This document shows positions 61,587 through 64,000 of a stretch of DNA of 64,000 nucleotides, in pieces; position 1 is the stretch's first letter, and each line of letters starts with the position of its first letter. This DNA comes from Aristolochia californica (Eukaryota > Streptophyta > Magnoliopsida > Piperales > Aristolochiaceae), in assembly GCA_029961685.1 (NCBI GenBank), contig JARWKL010000008.1, forward strand, positions 23,633,119-23,697,118. The letters are read 5' to 3'. Both the position numbers and the translations under genes were made by a program. The notes beneath the pieces are model-generated. The model had not been told where the DNA came from and searched no databases. It was given only the letters and a program-made list of their open reading frames with translations.

Positions 61587-61607
61587 GGGAAAAGGGGGAG
61601 GCGGGGG
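61587..61607 (+). repeat. G-rich block of the monomer (representative copy)
   Basis: Within 21 bases there are G runs of 3, 5, 2 and 5, separated by AAAA, A and C. This is the only strongly G-rich element of an otherwise AT-rich monomer, recurs about every 670 bp on the + strand, and varies mainly in the last two runs. The pattern allows a two-layer or bulged G-quadruplex rather than a canonical three-layer one. Confidence 0.65.
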
Positions 61608-62224
61608 ATTTTTAACTTAGAGAAACACTCCCAAACCATAAATCATTTCTTACAAAAAATATTGTTTGTTATGCAAGATTGACAAATCAATCACTATACA
61701 ATCACTTTATAGTCACCCGTGATTGTAAATGGGCCAAAAATTGGCTTGTTTGACTCGGGTAAATATCCCACCGCATGTTCACTTGAGAATTTAATGTAAT
61801 TTGGATCCATATGTCATTTGCATCTTTAACATGTTTCAAGCACGCATATCCATATTTAAAACATGTGTATGATCAATTAGAAAATCTCTTTCTTATAAAA
61901 TTCCAAGCTATTAGGGTTCAACCAATGGAATTTCCCAAATTTGGATATCAAATGTTTTGTGTTCATTTGTCGTCTGTGAATAAATTTTTTTTACTTACAT
62001 TTTTTGTTGTTTTAAATTTTTTCCGTACAGAAACTCTAAAATTTTTATTTTGTTTTGATCTATTTGATTTTTTTTCTCTTTGTTTACGAGATAAGTGGAA
62101 AAGTTTTGATTCAAAAAAAATATACAACTAAAATGGAAATGCACAAATGTTGTGGGAGATAATTCCAAAAAGTGTAGTGTCAATAATTTATACAGATTGT
62201 CAACTCTTTCTAGTTTAATATATT

Positions 62225-62592
62225 AGGTTTTGTAATCCTAAGGAAATGGGGGAATCGGGGGATTTTTAAATGAGTGAAACACACCAAATCCATAAGTCAT
62301 TTCTTACTAAAATATAGCCCGTTAAACATGATTGCCCAAAAATCACTTGAAAAGCACCCATGATTATTAGGTTAGCTTTTTATAAATGGGAAAAAAATTG
62401 GCATGTTAGGTTTTGCAATCGTTGGGAAAAAGGGGAGGCGGAGGATTTTTCACAGAGTGAAACACTCCCAATCCATAAGTCATTTACTTACAAAAAAATT
62501 GCCCATTACGCATTATTGACCAATAAATCACTTTATAATCACCCATGATTGTTATGTCTGCATTTTGTAAATGTGCAAAAAAATTGGCTTGT
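62225..62592 (+). repeat. Partial monomer duplication (about 183 bp), junction near 62407
   Basis: The stretch from AGGTTTTG to GGCATGTT/GGCTTGTT is present twice, first from about 62225 and again from about 62408. At the join, TTGGCATGTT passes into AGGTTTTGCAATCG. ATGTT is shared by the two sources (GGCATGTTTGAC and TATGTTAGGTTTT), giving about 5 bp of microhomology. The copies differ at many positions. Confidence 0.8.
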
Positions 62593-64000
62593 TTAACTCA
62601 GGTAAACACCCACCGCAAGTTCACTTGAAAATTAAATGCGGTTTGGGTCCATAGGTCATTTGCATCTTTAACATGTTTCAAGCATGCATATCCATATTTA
62701 AAACATGTGTTGGATCAGTTAGAAAATCTCTATCTTATAAAATTCCAAGCTATTATGGTTGAACTAGTGGAATTTCCCAAACTTGGATATCAAAACTTTT
62801 GTGTTCATTTGTGGTGTGTGAATAATTTTTTTTTGCTTACATTTTTTGTTCTTTTAAATTTTTTGCATACATAAACTGTAAAATTTTCATTTTGTTGTGA
62901 TCTATTTGCCTTTTCATCTCTTTGTTAACGAGATAAGGGGAAAAGTTTTTATTTAAGAATCATGTATACATCTAAATTGGAAATGCACAATTGTAGAGAG
63001 ATAATTCCAAAAAGTGTACTTTCTACAAGTTTTTAGAGATTGTAAACTCTTTCTAGTTTTAATATGTTAGGTTTTGCAATCGTCGGGAAAAGGGCGAAGC
63101 GGGGGATTTTTAACTGAGTGAAACACTCCCAATCCATAAGTCATTTCCACAAAAAATATAGCCCGTTACGCATGATTGACCGAAAAATCATTTTACAATC
63201 ACCCCGGATTGTTAGGTCAGCTTTTTGTAAATGGCAAAAAAATTGGCTTGTTTGACTCGTGTAAATATCCCACTGCACGTTCTCTATAGAATTTAATGTG
63301 GTTTGGATCCATTGGTCATTTGCATCTTTAACATGTTTTGAGCATGCATATCCATATTTGAAACATGTGAAGGATCAATTAGAAAATCCCTTTCTTACAA
63401 AATTCCAAGCTATTACAGTTGAAATAGTGGAATTTCCATAACTTGGATTTCAAAACTTTTTGTTCATTTATGGTGTGTGAATAAATTTTATTTTCTTTCA
63501 TTTGTTGTTGTTTTAAAATTTTTGCACACATGAACTCTAAAATTTTCATTTTGCTGTGATCTATTTACCTTTTTATCTCTTTGTTTACGAGATAAGGGGA
63601 AAAGTGAAAACTAAAGTTTTGATTTATGAAAAAAATAAACATCTAAAATGGAAATACACAAATGTAGAGGATGATAATTCCAAAAAGTGTAGTATCTGTA
63701 ATTTTTAGGGATTGTAAACTCTTTCTAGTTTTCATATATTATGTTTTCCAATCATCGGGAAAAGGGGGAGGCGGAGGATTTTTAACAGTGTGAAACATTC
63801 CCAATCCATAAGTCATTTCTTACTGAAATATTGTCCGTTATGCTTGATTGACCGATAAATCACTTTACAATCACCCACGATTTTTAGGTCAGCTTTTTGT
63901 AAATGGGTAAAAAATATGCTTGTTGGACTTCAGTAAATATCCCACCACTCGTTCACTTGAGAATTTAATGCGGTTTGGATCCATAGATAATTTGCACCTT

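Larger units (their letters stand above)
60831..64000 (+). repeat. Satellite array, right block (family A, mixed monomers)
   Basis: Anchors: 61133 (GGATGG), 61803, 62645 (GGGTCC), 63305 and 63977. The 842-bp interval 61803-62645 contains a partial duplication. Near 61700 a small rearrangement duplicates CAATCACTTTA-like sequence and removes the TTAGGTCAGC segment. The array runs off the right edge of the window in mid-monomer. No gene was seen. Confidence 0.93.

Noticed and set aside
1..64000. Dozens of short open frames of 60-130 codons on both strands
   Set aside because: They recur once per monomer at fixed places, are broken at random between copies, and match AT-rich satellite sequence. 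Only the frames in 5381-6469 have independent coding character.
1..64000. Ribosomal intergenic spacer repeats
   Set aside because: Such spacers can hold long tandem repeats, but no rRNA gene sequence or Pol I type promoter was seen in 64 kb.
1..64000. CRISPR array or bacterial repeat
   Set aside because: The period of about 670 bp has no short repeat/spacer pattern, there are no cas genes, and monomers diverge along their whole length.

Overview
This window is a plant-type nuclear satellite DNA array with no ordinary genes. Nearly all 64 kb is one AT-rich tandem repeat, arranged head to tail in a single orientation, with a monomer of about 660-675 bp. I followed it through about 95 successive copies using a BamHI-type anchor (GGATCC or a one- or two-base variant, followed by a short block containing TCATTTGCATC). 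Measured from that anchor (+0), each monomer carries: a dyad ACATGTTT...AAACATGT (about +26 to +63), GATCAATTAG (about +68), CTATTAGGGTTGAACTAG (about +105), a T-rich stretch ending in GATCTATTTGCC (about +255), ACGAGATAAGGGG (about +282), TACATCTAAAATGG (about +330), GTAGTGTCTGTAATTTTT (about +384), TATATTAGGTTTTGCAATCG (about +437), a G-rich block (about +455), CCATAAGTCATTTCTTAC (about +500), CGTTACGCATGATTGACC (about +533), CACCCGTGATTGTTAGG (about +567) and TTGGCTTGTTTGACTCGGG (about +600). No rRNA, tRNA, LTR or telomere array was found.

The only non-satellite DNA is a 1,072-bp fragment at 5379-6450. It holds three closely packed, partly broken reading frames on the + strand. The middle one contains a viroplasmin / RNase H1 N-terminal-type domain of the kind found in plant pararetroviruses (Caulimoviridae). 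The fragment replaces about 30 bp of one monomer and shows no target-site duplication or LTR, as expected for an endogenous pararetrovirus piece captured by end joining. The presence of this fragment is the main reason for placing the window in a plant; the species cannot be named from the sequence.

Layout: 1-5378 mixed monomers; 5379-6450 viral-type insert; 6451-12890 monomers with a three-unit higher-order repeat (about 2.0 kb) and a 205-bp near-perfect palindrome at 9035-9239; 12891-22990 a five-unit higher-order repeat (about 3.29 kb, three copies); 22991-35310 mixed monomers, with a four-unit order (about 2.67 kb) near 29.4-34.4 kb; 35311-40650 a distinct subfamily B with its own three-unit order (about 2.0 kb); 40651-55480 mixed monomers with several deletions and an exact 80-bp tandem duplication; 55481-60830 a two-unit higher-order repeat (about 1.347 kb, four copies, the first with a 294-bp deletion); 60831-64000 mixed monomers with a partial duplication.

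The genes do not work together in any pathway. The window is best read as a record of satellite evolution: unequal exchange producing nested higher-order repeats, template switching producing a hairpin, microhomology-associated deletions and partial duplications, and capture of a viral fragment. I saw no convincing new biological system. The palindrome, the viral capture and the side-by-side higher-order repeats of different order are the points most worth a second look.
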